Below are positions 6,833 to 15,625 of a stretch of 18,922 nt of DNA, one piece after another. The position numbers were made by a program, and so were the translations under genes. The notes beneath the pieces were generated by a model. That model saw nothing but the letters and a program-made list of their open reading frames with translations. It was not told the origin of the DNA and made no database searches. How positions within the stretch are numbered: the stretch's first letter is position 1; each line of letters begins with the position of its first letter. This stretch comes from Candidatus Paracaedibacteraceae bacterium UBA6184 (lineage in GTDB: Bacteria > Pseudomonadota > Alphaproteobacteria > UBA6184). Location: contig DITM01000059.1 of the NCBI GenBank assembly GCA_002422845.1, positions 1 to 18,922 of the forward strand, written 5' to 3'.

Positions 6833-6872
6833 TTGTGAGGCAAAGGGCGCTGCCGCGTTGTTAAACGTTATA

Positions 6873-7892
6873 CTACCCTAAAAGTTTAGTAATCTCAGCG
6901 ATGCTGATATCATTACGCGCCAAATCATTAAACAATTCAGAGGTGCTCATATTTCCCCATTCTATCGCTTTTCTAACCAGTTTAGGCGCTGGAGATTTGG
7001 GTTCTATTTCCTCTAACCGTTGCGCAATTTTACCCAGCAGTGCATATAATTGATCGGCTGGCAGCAGTATTGCGTCATCCAATGTCGCGCTGTCGGGCTC
7101 TGAACGCTGTTCATCATTTTCGGAAGGTTCCGTTTGATCGGTTGGCGACACTACTCTTTTTCTGTCTATTGCTTCATTTGCATAGGCTTTAATGTGAGCA
7201 AGGTACGTATCAAAGTTTTTTAAGGTAATCGACTCTTCTTTAAATTTATCGTCTAAAAACCCTTCTAACTTTTCGATAGTCACAACCGTCGATTGAACAT
7301 CCTCCACAAGTTGTTCATAAAACTCAATGGGAGTTATGATCATAGACTTTGTAATGAGCTCTAACGTCGGGCGATTTTCCTTAAGTGCTCGCTCTAAAAT
7401 CTCTGTCTTGCGAAGACCCGATTTTTGGATGACAAACTCTAACTGACGCGCATCAATTAAACTGGCGAAAGTATATATTGGAAGCCCAGGTATCTTGGGA
7501 GCTGTAATACGAGTTTTTAATACAACATCAGATAGCTTATCATTGATCCATACAAAAGAGCTTAATCTTGCATCTTGATCATCCGGTTTATTGGGATGCA
7601 ACGTAGACCAAAATGTTTCACACATATCAATGATTAACTGGAAACCTTCTGTTAATCCTGGAAGCCCGTATAAATTTGCCCAAGACTCAGTAAGAATAGC
7701 AACGACATGTAAGTCCTTGCTGATATTCTTTAGTGTGTTAACACAGGCAATTTCTAACTTTTTATAATCCGGGGCTTGAGAGTCCGAAGCATTCCTAAGC
7801 GATTGAATCTCCCTATAAACAGTATCGTACCGTATCATATCTCCAGAGGGGGAGTCTTCGCGGATTGGCAATAAGAGCTCGACCCTATTCAT
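6873..7892 (-). CDS. tssA: T6SS protein TssA (ImpA_N domain)
   Basis: TssA proteins organise baseplate and sheath assembly in type VI secretion. The N-terminal 110 residues match ImpA_N: LLPIREDSPSGDMIRYD, then DYKKLE, SKDLHVVAILTESW and GLTEGFQLIIDMCETFWSTLHP. A middle part rich in acidic residues follows. The C-terminal end (AIEWGNMSTSELFNDL) fits the short C-terminal segment of the family. Three nearby starts are possible (7901, 7898, 7892); I chose the ATG at 7892 because AGGA lies 8 nt upstream, giving 339 residues and an 8-bp overlap with the tssM end. It is the last gene of the operon, so it is probably translationally coupled to tssM. A VasJ-like role is possible for short TssA proteins. 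Confidence 0.92.
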   Translation of the reverse strand: MNRVELLLPIREDSPSGDMIRYDTVYREIQSLRNASDSQAPDYKKLEIACVNTLKNISKDLHVVAILTESWANLYGLPGLTEGFQLIIDMCETFWSTLHPNKPDDQDARLSSFVWINDKLSDVVLKTRITAPKIPGLPIYTFASLIDARQLEFVIQKSGLRKTEILERALKENRPTLELITKSMIITPIEFYEQLVEDVQSTVVTIEKLEGFLDDKFKEESITLKNFDTYLAHIKAYANEAIDRKRVVSPTDQTEPSENDEQRSEPDSATLDDAILLPADQLYALLGKIAQRLEEIEPKSPAPKLVRKAIEWGNMSTSELFNDLARNDISIAEITKLLG

Positions 7893-10800
7893 TATCATCA
7901 TCCTGCGTTAACTGTTTAGACGAAACTGTCTGTTGCAAAGAGTTGATTGTTTTTAGTGTCTTTTTAGATAAGCTCGGAGCTTTTTCAGGCATCTTTGGAA
8001 ATTCTGACAATACGATCGGGTCTTTATCATCCGTATTTTGCAATGTAACTTTAATAAAGGTGCGCAAACTGCTTGCCCCTCTGTCAGTTTGAATTGGAAT
8101 ATCAAACTCTAATATGCCTTTTTCTCGTTTGTCTGCTTTGTCTGCGAGCATTTTGAACAGAGCCCACCCACCATCATAAGAAAACACACCTTCAACATTG
8201 CTGATTTTATTAAAGCTGGTTTCATCTTGTGAATATGTAAACATGGTAACGGGTGCTCCATCAGCAAGTTTGAACCCTATGTTAACGGGTTCGCCATAAT
8301 TCCAAACGACCTTCTTTCCATTGTCACTAATATCAAATGGAGTTGTCGTTCCAAAATCAAACTCTTGATCAACCAAAAATTGTGCTGTTGAAGATTCTCT
8401 GTGTTTTGAGGCATGGAAATATATCTGAAGAGACGCCGCCGGCACATCTGTTTTCCCATCGGCAAATGGTTTAAACAAGCGACGCAACATATCCAAACTT
8501 TTATAGAAATTTATATATTTGTCTGGATTGCTTTCGCGCGCCTTGAACGCCGCCACATAATCATCAACCGAAAATGATTTTTCCCCCATAAGATTAAACA
8601 GCTGTTTAAGGCTTGCTAAATCAACCTCTTCTTGCACGGACGGGTCACTTGTAAAAGGATGTTTGTTGGCAATATTCTCATTAAAGTAATCTGATACTTT
8701 TTGATATTGTTCTAAAAGTTTATACCCACCAATCGCATCAACACGGTCTGATAGGTCTTTAAAGGTGATGGTGCGCTGCTCTAAAAAGTAGTCGGATTCA
8801 TCTGGAGCCACCTGGACTTTTTTCAAGGTTTGAGCTGCTGTTTCAATTTTAAAATCTTTCAAATCTTGCATGTAGAATTGAACTAGTTTTTCAATTGAAT
8901 TTCCAGCCTGTTTCTTTTCATAGGCCAATGACTGCTCTAAGATTGAGGTCCATCGTTTAACTGTTTGCCGTTCTGATGTTTGCAATGGGAGAAAGTCCGC
9001 CATAAGCAAGTTTACAGATGGCTTTGCATAATCTTTGGCTAGTTTACTTAAGCGTCTAAAATGGGTGTCTAAGAGGCCTTCCAAAGTTTTAGAATCCACC
9101 ACTTTGAACCCAGACAGAACAGGATCACCCTCTCCGCTCCACCACTTAAATTGACCCGGTCTAACTTTTAAGAGATTTTCTGTATCAATAATCGTATCTA
9201 ATGCCGTTAATACTTTCAGGAATTGCTCTGTCACAAAACGGTTTAAGTCTGTGACTGTATCAGGAATCTCGTCGACCGAAGATAGCTCAGTTAAAATTTT
9301 CTTTAACGAGGTCCAGGTTGCCATAAAACTGCGCACTTGATTTTTAAAGCGCTCTTCTGGATTTGTACCAATTGTTTCAATATTGCTGCTAACTGTATAT
9401 TGAGACATTCCCAACAAACTCAGTAAGTTTTTGTGCAACTGCCCCTTCGATACTTTTTCTAATAAAGGTCTAAGTTTCTGGGGGTAGTCTTCAATTCCTT
9501 TTTCTATAAAGTCATAATAACCAGACAACATTTTATCTGCATTCGCTAAGTGTCTGGCATCCCATAAAATCAATTTTCCTTTTATCTCTTGAGTAGCAAG
9601 GGCTTTCTTTTCTACCTTGGTCATAAAGGATTCGTCCATAAAGCTGTCCAAGTAATTTTTAATATCAATTAGTTCTTGATTCGCGTGGAATGACCCCCCA
9701 TTCATATTAAATACGCTGGCATCTAACATAGACGAATAAGATCCTGAGATTTCGTCTTTTAGTTTAGAATACGCCCCCTGAATACGTGACAGCTGATCAT
9801 CAACAAACTCTTTTGCAACTAATTGAGACCGCCCCAGGGCGATTAAAAAGTTCTGATAGTCTTCCCCTGGATTAAATTTGTCTTCTGCAATCCAGGCCAG
9901 GTCGCCTGTTTTATAAGAAAGATCGATAACATCCTGAATGGTTTTAAAAATATTTTCAAATTCGTCTGCAGAAATATCACTATAAGAATCGACGTCTGCA
10001 AGCTCATCCAACACTGAATTTAATCCGAATACTTTTTTAAGGCTATCATTCTGAGTAACCCCGGATACAAGGAATCCATCAAACAATTTTTCCAGATTTT
10101 TTTGTATCCGTTTTTTATAAGATTTTAAGTCTAATTTTTCATACGCGTCAGTACGAATCGCCCAATTATAAAGATTAAAGTTGCTTTTAAAACCATCGGT
10201 AAAGTCATAGTTAAACAAGTCTTTTATCAAAATAAATAGATCGTCTTCTTTACGAGAAATAAAGAAATTATTGTACCCGTCTGCTATTTTTTCTAACGTC
10301 ACTAAATTGTCTACAAACTCTTTTAACTGTTGAAAGTATTTAGTTTTTATGGGGTTGGCTTTTTCTGAAAGTTTTTGATCAACAGCATCAAATACGGTCT
10401 TTTCTTTTTCACTTAGTTTAGAAATCTCTTTTGGAGTGATGAGTAATTTATTCAGTTTTTCTTGCACCTGTTGATGCACGCTTTGTACCAAAATTAAGTC
10501 AAATGCAGTTCCGACAGCTGAGTATGCATCTTTTTTGAAAGTAGAAAACCATGAGGGGGGCATAAAGAAAGCCCAAAACTTAGTTTCCTCTGTCACCGTT
10601 TTTAAGAAATGATCAAAGTATTTATTATATGTTTCTATCTCATCTTTTGAAAGATTGATCTTATTCCCACGCAGGTTTTTGATTTCTTTCATCACAACTT
10701 TAATGTCTTGAATTGCAGGAGCTAAACTTTCTTTGCTACCCTTGAATTGATAATATGCAACGGTTGATAACACGGCAGACACACCAAGCCCGCCTAATAA

Positions 10801-12153
10801 CCCAACCTTTCCAGCAGTAAGGTTGCGCCAGACGGATTGAACAATTTCGTACGATGGAAACCCTATATTGCGTTCTGCAAATATTTTTTCCATGAATAGA
10901 TCTCGGACAAAACACACCTTCAGTGATGGTCTTTGAACAAATAATTCTATATTGGCTGTATAGTCTTTAGATTCTTCTGTCCCGCCTGTAAAATAAATCC
11001 CCCGCAAGAAATGGGAATCTTTATACACATTTTCTGAAAATAGCTGGTTGCTGAAAATGGTAATGTTATCCCAGACTTTTGACAGCTCTTCAGAAAATAC
11101 AAACAAAGCATCTTCATCTAAATTTTTTTCTTGTTTGTGCATCATCGTAAATGCTTGCAGCTTTAAGTCATTAACCGTAGCCAACGTTTCCTGAGATGCA
11201 GCTTCCATCCACGATGGGCTGTAAGGTTGTCGAATACCATGAGAAGACGACCACCCGAATATGTTTTTTAGATTGGAGGTTTGAAAGCTTTTTGTAAATG
11301 CGTCAAATCCCGGGATGGTGTCTGTTTTGGTAATCACCACATATATCGGCAATCTCATAGAGAGATTGTTTTGAATCGTAATTAAGTTTTGATACAACAC
11401 ATGTGCTTTGTTGCGCATATCAAGTGCAGATAACTTTTCTGGCCCATATAAATCTTTTGCGGATAATGTAACAATGATGCCGTCTAATGGTCTGCGCGCC
11501 CGATGATAGCTTAACTGTTGCAATAAATCAGACCACACTTTTGACGTGGTTGCTTTTTTGTTATTATCATATATAACATCGCCACGAACATCTAACACCA
11601 CACCATAATCAAAATAATTCCATGTTAAAGGTAAACCCAAATTTTCAATTTTTGGCCCCAACCCAAATGGACGCTTAATATCTAGACTTTCTAAAAGCGT
11701 TCCCTTTCCAGAATCCGAATCACCCAGTGTTAAATACCAGGGCAATTCATACATATAATCAGTACCACCGAATGCTTGTTTTAAGAGTTTTGACGCCTCA
11801 TAAAAAGCCTCTTCCATCGGTTCTTTTTCTGGATTAAGTTTCTCTCTTAACCATTTCCACCAATCGGATATCTTATTGCGAGAATCAACAGCATCTTTTT
11901 TAGGAAGTGATTTTTTCTTTTTCTTAAGAAAGTACGCCTTAACTTTCATAACAATTTGTATCAGCTTGCGGAATACCCATCGCAAAATCTTAAAGGTGAT
12001 ATATAAAAGAATCAGTCCAACAATGGTAATTAGAATATAGTACACATTGGCTATATATTTATAATCCGCAGCGGCTGGGAATGTTGATTTAAACCATCCG
12101 ACGAAGGGTTCTGGGTTTTTAATATAATTCCAGATATTTTTTATCCAATCCAT
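7885..12153 (-). CDS. tssM: T6SS membrane protein TssM (IcmF)
   Basis: TssM spans the inner membrane and periplasm and joins TssL to the TssJ lipoprotein. The 1422-residue protein has one clear N-terminal helix (about 37-58), a cytoplasmic NTPase-like domain with P-loop GDSDSGKG (144-151), DVRGD (188-192) and TKTD (285-288), a second clear helix at about 449-467, and a large periplasmic part ending in the IcmF C-terminal domain (FDFGTTTPFDI, FSYDGGWALFKML). Two features are odd: the P-loop ends GKG rather than GKS/GKT, and only one helix is obvious at the N-terminus where well-studied TssM proteins have two. It starts 7 bp after tssL and overlaps tssA. Family assignment is secure; NTP hydrolysis is doubtful. 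Confidence 0.95.
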   Translation of the reverse strand: MDWIKNIWNYIKNPEPFVGWFKSTFPAAADYKYIANVYYILITIVGLILLYITFKILRWVFRKLIQIVMKVKAYFLKKKKKSLPKKDAVDSRNKISDWWKWLREKLNPEKEPMEEAFYEASKLLKQAFGGTDYMYELPWYLTLGDSDSGKGTLLESLDIKRPFGLGPKIENLGLPLTWNYFDYGVVLDVRGDVIYDNNKKATTSKVWSDLLQQLSYHRARRPLDGIIVTLSAKDLYGPEKLSALDMRNKAHVLYQNLITIQNNLSMRLPIYVVITKTDTIPGFDAFTKSFQTSNLKNIFGWSSSHGIRQPYSPSWMEAASQETLATVNDLKLQAFTMMHKQEKNLDEDALFVFSEELSKVWDNITIFSNQLFSENVYKDSHFLRGIYFTGGTEESKDYTANIELFVQRPSLKVCFVRDLFMEKIFAERNIGFPSYEIVQSVWRNLTAGKVGLLGGLGVSAVLSTVAYYQFKGSKESLAPAIQDIKVVMKEIKNLRGNKINLSKDEIETYNKYFDHFLKTVTEETKFWAFFMPPSWFSTFKKDAYSAVGTAFDLILVQSVHQQVQEKLNKLLITPKEISKLSEKEKTVFDAVDQKLSEKANPIKTKYFQQLKEFVDNLVTLEKIADGYNNFFISRKEDDLFILIKDLFNYDFTDGFKSNFNLYNWAIRTDAYEKLDLKSYKKRIQKNLEKLFDGFLVSGVTQNDSLKKVFGLNSVLDELADVDSYSDISADEFENIFKTIQDVIDLSYKTGDLAWIAEDKFNPGEDYQNFLIALGRSQLVAKEFVDDQLSRIQGAYSKLKDEISGSYSSMLDASVFNMNGGSFHANQELIDIKNYLDSFMDESFMTKVEKKALATQEIKGKLILWDARHLANADKMLSGYYDFIEKGIEDYPQKLRPLLEKVSKGQLHKNLLSLLGMSQYTVSSNIETIGTNPEERFKNQVRSFMATWTSLKKILTELSSVDEIPDTVTDLNRFVTEQFLKVLTALDTIIDTENLLKVRPGQFKWWSGEGDPVLSGFKVVDSKTLEGLLDTHFRRLSKLAKDYAKPSVNLLMADFLPLQTSERQTVKRWTSILEQSLAYEKKQAGNSIEKLVQFYMQDLKDFKIETAAQTLKKVQVAPDESDYFLEQRTITFKDLSDRVDAIGGYKLLEQYQKVSDYFNENIANKHPFTSDPSVQEEVDLASLKQLFNLMGEKSFSVDDYVAAFKARESNPDKYINFYKSLDMLRRLFKPFADGKTDVPAASLQIYFHASKHRESSTAQFLVDQEFDFGTTTPFDISDNGKKVVWNYGEPVNIGFKLADGAPVTMFTYSQDETSFNKISNVEGVFSYDGGWALFKMLADKADKREKGILEFDIPIQTDRGASSLRTFIKVTLQNTDDKDPIVLSEFPKMPEKAPSLSKKTLKTINSLQQTVSSKQLTQDDDNE

Positions 12154-12160
12154 ATTGTTT

Positions 12161-12919
12161 TTATTTTCCTAATTGAATCAGTTCATATAGAGCGGTTTTT
12201 AACTCAAACGTTAAATCAAACCACATAACATAGGTTATTAGTAAAAATACAGTTACACCTACTAAATAGTAATAATACCATCGGTACGGATCTGGCAATT
12301 TTTGAGGTTCTGCATCTCGAATCGTATGAGCACATGCCTCTGGAAACAAAGTAGCATCCTGCGTAAATACTTTGGGGGATTGACGATAAATGAATTCATA
12401 CAAATTCCCCATATACACATCTATGCTTGAAAGATCTTGAGTGTGACGATATTTTCCTTGAAACCCAAGCGCCAATGCGTGCAGATAAACTGCAGCGATA
12501 TCTGTTCGCAGCATATCGTTTTGCTGTAAAAAATCACCCAGACCTTGAAATAGTTTTTCCCCACCCTTGCGAGTATTAAAAAGCCTGGATTCTAAAATAT
12601 TTTTATCCCAATACCCTTGACCTTGCCATTTGAGATTTAAAAAGATTTCATCCGTCAAAACAACAGCAATATATTGAACAGCTTTATATCCTGATTGGAT
12701 GTAAGAACCTCCCCTTAAAGCTTCTTCTTCTGAATCCCTTAAAAAGGATTCAAGTTTAGCAATAATTTGTTCGGCAATAATGCGAGCCTTAGAATCATCC
12801 AGCTTTGGAAGTTGTGGTCCAGCCTGCGATAAGGCTTTTTGTTTTTCACGCAAAACTTCAGTATAGTAAGAACTAAAAAAGCGATATATAAATGAATCTT
12901 GATATTGATGATGTAGCAT
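12161..12919 (-). CDS. tssL: T6SS membrane protein TssL (DotU)
   Basis: TssL (DotU/ImpK family) partners TssM in the inner membrane and contacts the baseplate through its cytoplasmic domain. The 252 residues show the DotU pattern: YIAVVLTDEIFLNLKWQGQGYW (81-104), FNTRKGGEKLF, and LALGFQGKYR (148-157), followed by one C-terminal membrane helix (about 215-236) and a 15-residue tail. There is no OmpA-like peptidoglycan-binding extension, so another protein must supply any wall anchor. The ribosome-binding site is weak (AAGAACAATAAAA before ATG). It lies 34 bp after tssK and 7 bp before tssM. Confidence 0.94.
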   Translation of the reverse strand: MLHHQYQDSFIYRFFSSYYTEVLREKQKALSQAGPQLPKLDDSKARIIAEQIIAKLESFLRDSEEEALRGGSYIQSGYKAVQYIAVVLTDEIFLNLKWQGQGYWDKNILESRLFNTRKGGEKLFQGLGDFLQQNDMLRTDIAAVYLHALALGFQGKYRHTQDLSSIDVYMGNLYEFIYRQSPKVFTQDATLFPEACAHTIRDAEPQKLPDPYRWYYYYLVGVTVFLLITYVMWFDLTFELKTALYELIQLGK

Positions 12920-12953
12920 TTTTATTGTTCTTTTCTAATATTCTACTTAATAC

Positions 12954-14294
12954 TTAAATATCATTAATTGTTACATAGTGGTAAATATCTGTCGGACGGC
13001 TGGATGGCGCGTCGGACGGATTAAATACATATAACACTTCCCCTAAGCTTATAAACTGTGGATCAATCTGAACTTCGACCAACACGACATCGTTGGGCGC
13101 GTTAATGATTGTTTTTTCATCTTGCGATAGAATCCGTCGAACAGCCCCAATGATACGTCGGTCGATAATTGATTGTGCAAACTTTTCTGTACCAATTAAC
13201 GCATTTTCAATCCAATTATAATGGGTCGCCTGACTTGTTTCAGCAGATTTTTTCATTCCCAATATTAATGTTTTGGTATGCCAAATCGTTGGTAAGCTTA
13301 AACCAAAATATCCACGCTTCTTTTGGAAATTGCGTGTTTGAACTTTATCATACATTTTCTCAAGAATTTTCGTAACGTACTCCATCGTAATCTTGAACGG
13401 TTCATAAAGGTTATTATGATCATAAATATTAAAGATGGGAGGATGAGAAAGATTCAATCTTAGTCTGGAAATTTTAGAGGCCAAAGCTACTAATGCAAGA
13501 TATACATTAAACGGGTGAACACCTTCTGCAGAAACGATCGTTTCAAACGGCATTAACGCTTCAATTAATATATGTAATATTGCTTGAGTATGTTGATTGG
13601 TTGGATTATCGCTTGCCGCATCATAACGTTCCAAGCTGTATAAAATTTTAGTTCGGATTTCTAGCGCCAAGTCTTCAAGTGCTTTTCTTAAAGGTTCCTT
13701 TTTAGGAAACCTTAAATACGGTGGAACATAAGTGGTTGATACATACTGCCCACCCACTTTCGCAATTTCTGCAATTTGGAAACTGACAAATTTGCTTGAG
13801 GGTGTTTGCCCCACAATTAAATATAAGTTAGGCGCAAGTCGTGGCACACGGGTTGGATCGCCAAACGAACCATTTTCATCCATGACCACATCACCTGCCG
13901 TTGAAATATATCTGGGCACGTTGCCCGCAGCCGAAGGTTCGCCGGGCGCATAGGCTGGCAAGGCTAAATAAATTGAACACTTGTCTTGTTGCTTAAAATC
14001 AACCTCACCTAATGGAATTTCTAATTTAGGCAGTTGATCATTTTCTTCATATTGAACCACTGTACCATCGGGCATGATCCCAGAAACTTTTTGAAGCCTA
14101 AACCCCCCCTTGCTTAAAGCAAGCGCATCAATTTGAAGATCCACGATACCCCAATGATAAGGCCCAGAATTCAATACATGAAAACTGAAAAGACTTTGAT
14201 AACGATGATCGTTTAATTGAAAGTGCTGGGGTGCCAAAGGCATTCCCTCATGCCACTGAATAGGATTCGTTTTAAATCTATAATCTTTTATCAC
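12954..14294 (-). CDS. tssK: T6SS baseplate protein TssK
   Basis: TssK trimers connect the T6SS baseplate to the TssJLM membrane complex. The 446-residue length is normal, and the N-terminal signature W14-HEGM with PQHFQ at 22-26 is clear. A shell-domain region with PAYAPGEPSAAG follows and then the helical middle and C-terminal head (IDPQFISLGEVLYVFNPSD). The start is a GTG at 14294, with AAGG about 8 nt upstream; the next Met (M18) lies inside the signature and would be too late. It follows tssJ by 16 bp. Confidence 0.95.
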   Translation of the reverse strand: MIKDYRFKTNPIQWHEGMPLAPQHFQLNDHRYQSLFSFHVLNSGPYHWGIVDLQIDALALSKGGFRLQKVSGIMPDGTVVQYEENDQLPKLEIPLGEVDFKQQDKCSIYLALPAYAPGEPSAAGNVPRYISTAGDVVMDENGSFGDPTRVPRLAPNLYLIVGQTPSSKFVSFQIAEIAKVGGQYVSTTYVPPYLRFPKKEPLRKALEDLALEIRTKILYSLERYDAASDNPTNQHTQAILHILIEALMPFETIVSAEGVHPFNVYLALVALASKISRLRLNLSHPPIFNIYDHNNLYEPFKITMEYVTKILEKMYDKVQTRNFQKKRGYFGLSLPTIWHTKTLILGMKKSAETSQATHYNWIENALIGTEKFAQSIIDRRIIGAVRRILSQDEKTIINAPNDVVLVEVQIDPQFISLGEVLYVFNPSDAPSSRPTDIYHYVTINDI

Positions 14295-14310
14295 AACACA
14301 ACCTTATCTA

Positions 14311-14931
14311 TTACAATCCTGAAAAACCAGGGATACCAATTTTTTCTTCTAATGCCTCAAGGCCCTCGCCCATCAGATCGGGGGTTACCAAACTCATTCC
14401 GTCTTTAGAAAATTTTACCATAACATGCTGACCAGATGGAATGCGAATTCTATTATTACCTTTTGGCTGTTGCAAGTTTGCAAAGAAATACCCCCCAACA
14501 TATTTACTGCCAGGGTCTATTTTTAATTTTTGTTCGGGCATTTTTTGGTTTGGAATGACTGAAAACTTAAATATCTTATACATGCCGTGGTAATTTTGAT
14601 CGAATGTTTTTGCTTTGTCTGCTTTGAAGTATTGATCCGCAGTCATTTGAGACAAATCTTGAGCCATTTGAATGTTTTTAGTTAACACAATGTGAAACGC
14701 AAACGCTCTAGAGTTATTCGCCTCTTTTTCCGACACCAAAAGTAGTCGCTGTAATTTAATATCTTGCTTTAAAGCAATCAACCCAGGGGGGATCATCTCG
14801 CCCGAGAGCAGGTCATTAACCTTATCACATCCACTTACAAATAATAAACTTAGGCTAAATATTCCCTTAATCAGCCACGTCGTCTTTATCTGCAGCGGTC
14901 GGAGCTGCATCATCAATTGTTTCACTGTCAT
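14311..14931 (-). CDS. tssJ: T6SS lipoprotein TssJ
   Basis: TssJ is the outer-membrane lipoprotein that caps the TssM periplasmic domain. The product has a hydrophobic signal segment and a lipobox V-S-G-C (Cys35 from this start; an ATG pair at residues 7-8 would give a 28-29-residue signal). The mature part fits the TssJ beta-sandwich: residues LQRLLLVSEKEAN, then SFHIV-type strand AFAFHIVL, QMAQDLSQMTADQYF, and VGGYFFANL. At about 170 mature residues it is somewhat long. Asp follows the lipidated Cys. In E. coli that would retain it in the inner membrane, so either that sorting rule does not apply here or location differs. AAGGA precedes the ATG; 11 bp separate it from the unknown first gene. 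Confidence 0.9.
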   Translation of the reverse strand: MTVKQLMMQLRPLQIKTTWLIKGIFSLSLLFVSGCDKVNDLLSGEMIPPGLIALKQDIKLQRLLLVSEKEANNSRAFAFHIVLTKNIQMAQDLSQMTADQYFKADKAKTFDQNYHGMYKIFKFSVIPNQKMPEQKLKIDPGSKYVGGYFFANLQQPKGNNRIRIPSGQHVMVKFSKDGMSLVTPDLMGEGLEALEEKIGIPGFSGL

Positions 14932-14942
14932 TTTCCTTATTA

Positions 14943-15473
14943 TTATTTTTCCGATGAAACTTTGGGGGCGTTTTCTTGAACTGCAGAGGCATCGTCCACC
15001 TTGTTTAGGGACGATTCTTCAGAATCTGTTTCAGCCACTGCAGCCTGGGTATTCTTTTTTGCAGTCAGCACTTCTTGTTTGATTTTTTTTCTAGTTGGAA
15101 TGATTGGTTTTTTAATAGGCAACCCCACACTCACCTGCCCAGCAGACATTGAAGTCGATAAATTTCCAACTGCATATCCCACACAAAATGTTGCCAAAAC
15201 AATCGTCACAAAAAAAACAATTGATACAAACAATGTTTTTTTAGACAGTTGTATATTGAGCGATCCAGGGTACGCCACTCCATACCCACGACTCATTTCC
15301 TGACGAGCGGCATAATGTTGTCGTTCTGATTTTCGCACGACAACGTCATCTGCAGTTTGAAACTGAGGGTCGGATCGATCGTGAAAGCTTTTACTCGTCT
15401 GTCCAGTTAAAAACTCTGGCAACGGCTCAGCTGATGTTCTTTCTCTCTGATTATTCAAAGCTCCCCAAGACAT
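14943..15473 (-). CDS. Unknown bitopic membrane protein, first gene of T6SS operon
   Basis: I do not recognise a family. The 176 residues comprise a hydrophilic N-terminal part (1-77) with VVVRKSERQHYAARQE, one membrane helix (about 80-103, ending CVGYAVG), and a charged low-complexity tail (104-176) containing KKPIIPTRKKIKQE and an acidic/Ala/Ser end. The positive-inside pattern suggests a cytoplasmic N-terminus and periplasmic C-terminus. The helix resembles those of SPOR-domain proteins, but no SPOR fold is visible. AGGGA lies 5 nt before the ATG. It is 11 bp from tssJ and opens the T6SS operon, so an accessory role in the membrane complex is a reasonable inference, not shown. Confidence 0.75.
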   Translation of the reverse strand: MSWGALNNQRERTSAEPLPEFLTGQTSKSFHDRSDPQFQTADDVVVRKSERQHYAARQEMSRGYGVAYPGSLNIQLSKKTLFVSIVFFVTIVLATFCVGYAVGNLSTSMSAGQVSVGLPIKKPIIPTRKKIKQEVLTAKKNTQAAVAETDSEESSLNKVDDASAVQENAPKVSSEK

Positions 15474-15625
15474 TTTATTCCCTACAACTTAAATCCCAAC
15501 GTCTATATTAGATATATTTTTTACAAAAAGCCAGTCTTTTCACTCTGCGAAGAGTTTGAGAATAACAGTTGATTTTGGTGGCTTATGTAATATTCTGTAT
15601 TTGTCAAAAACATAGCGGGGTTAAC
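15474..15625. promoter_or_regulatory. Divergent promoter region, T6SS operon and DUF1761 gene
   Basis: This 152-bp spacer separates the T6SS operon (minus) from the DUF1761 gene (plus) and should hold both promoters. For the plus strand TTGATT (15569-15574) and TATTCT (15591-15596) are 16 nt apart, a fair match. For the minus strand there is a very AT-rich -10-like block (TATATCTAATATAG, around 15501-15520) but no convincing -35, which may mean activator-dependent transcription of the T6SS operon. Confidence 0.4.
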
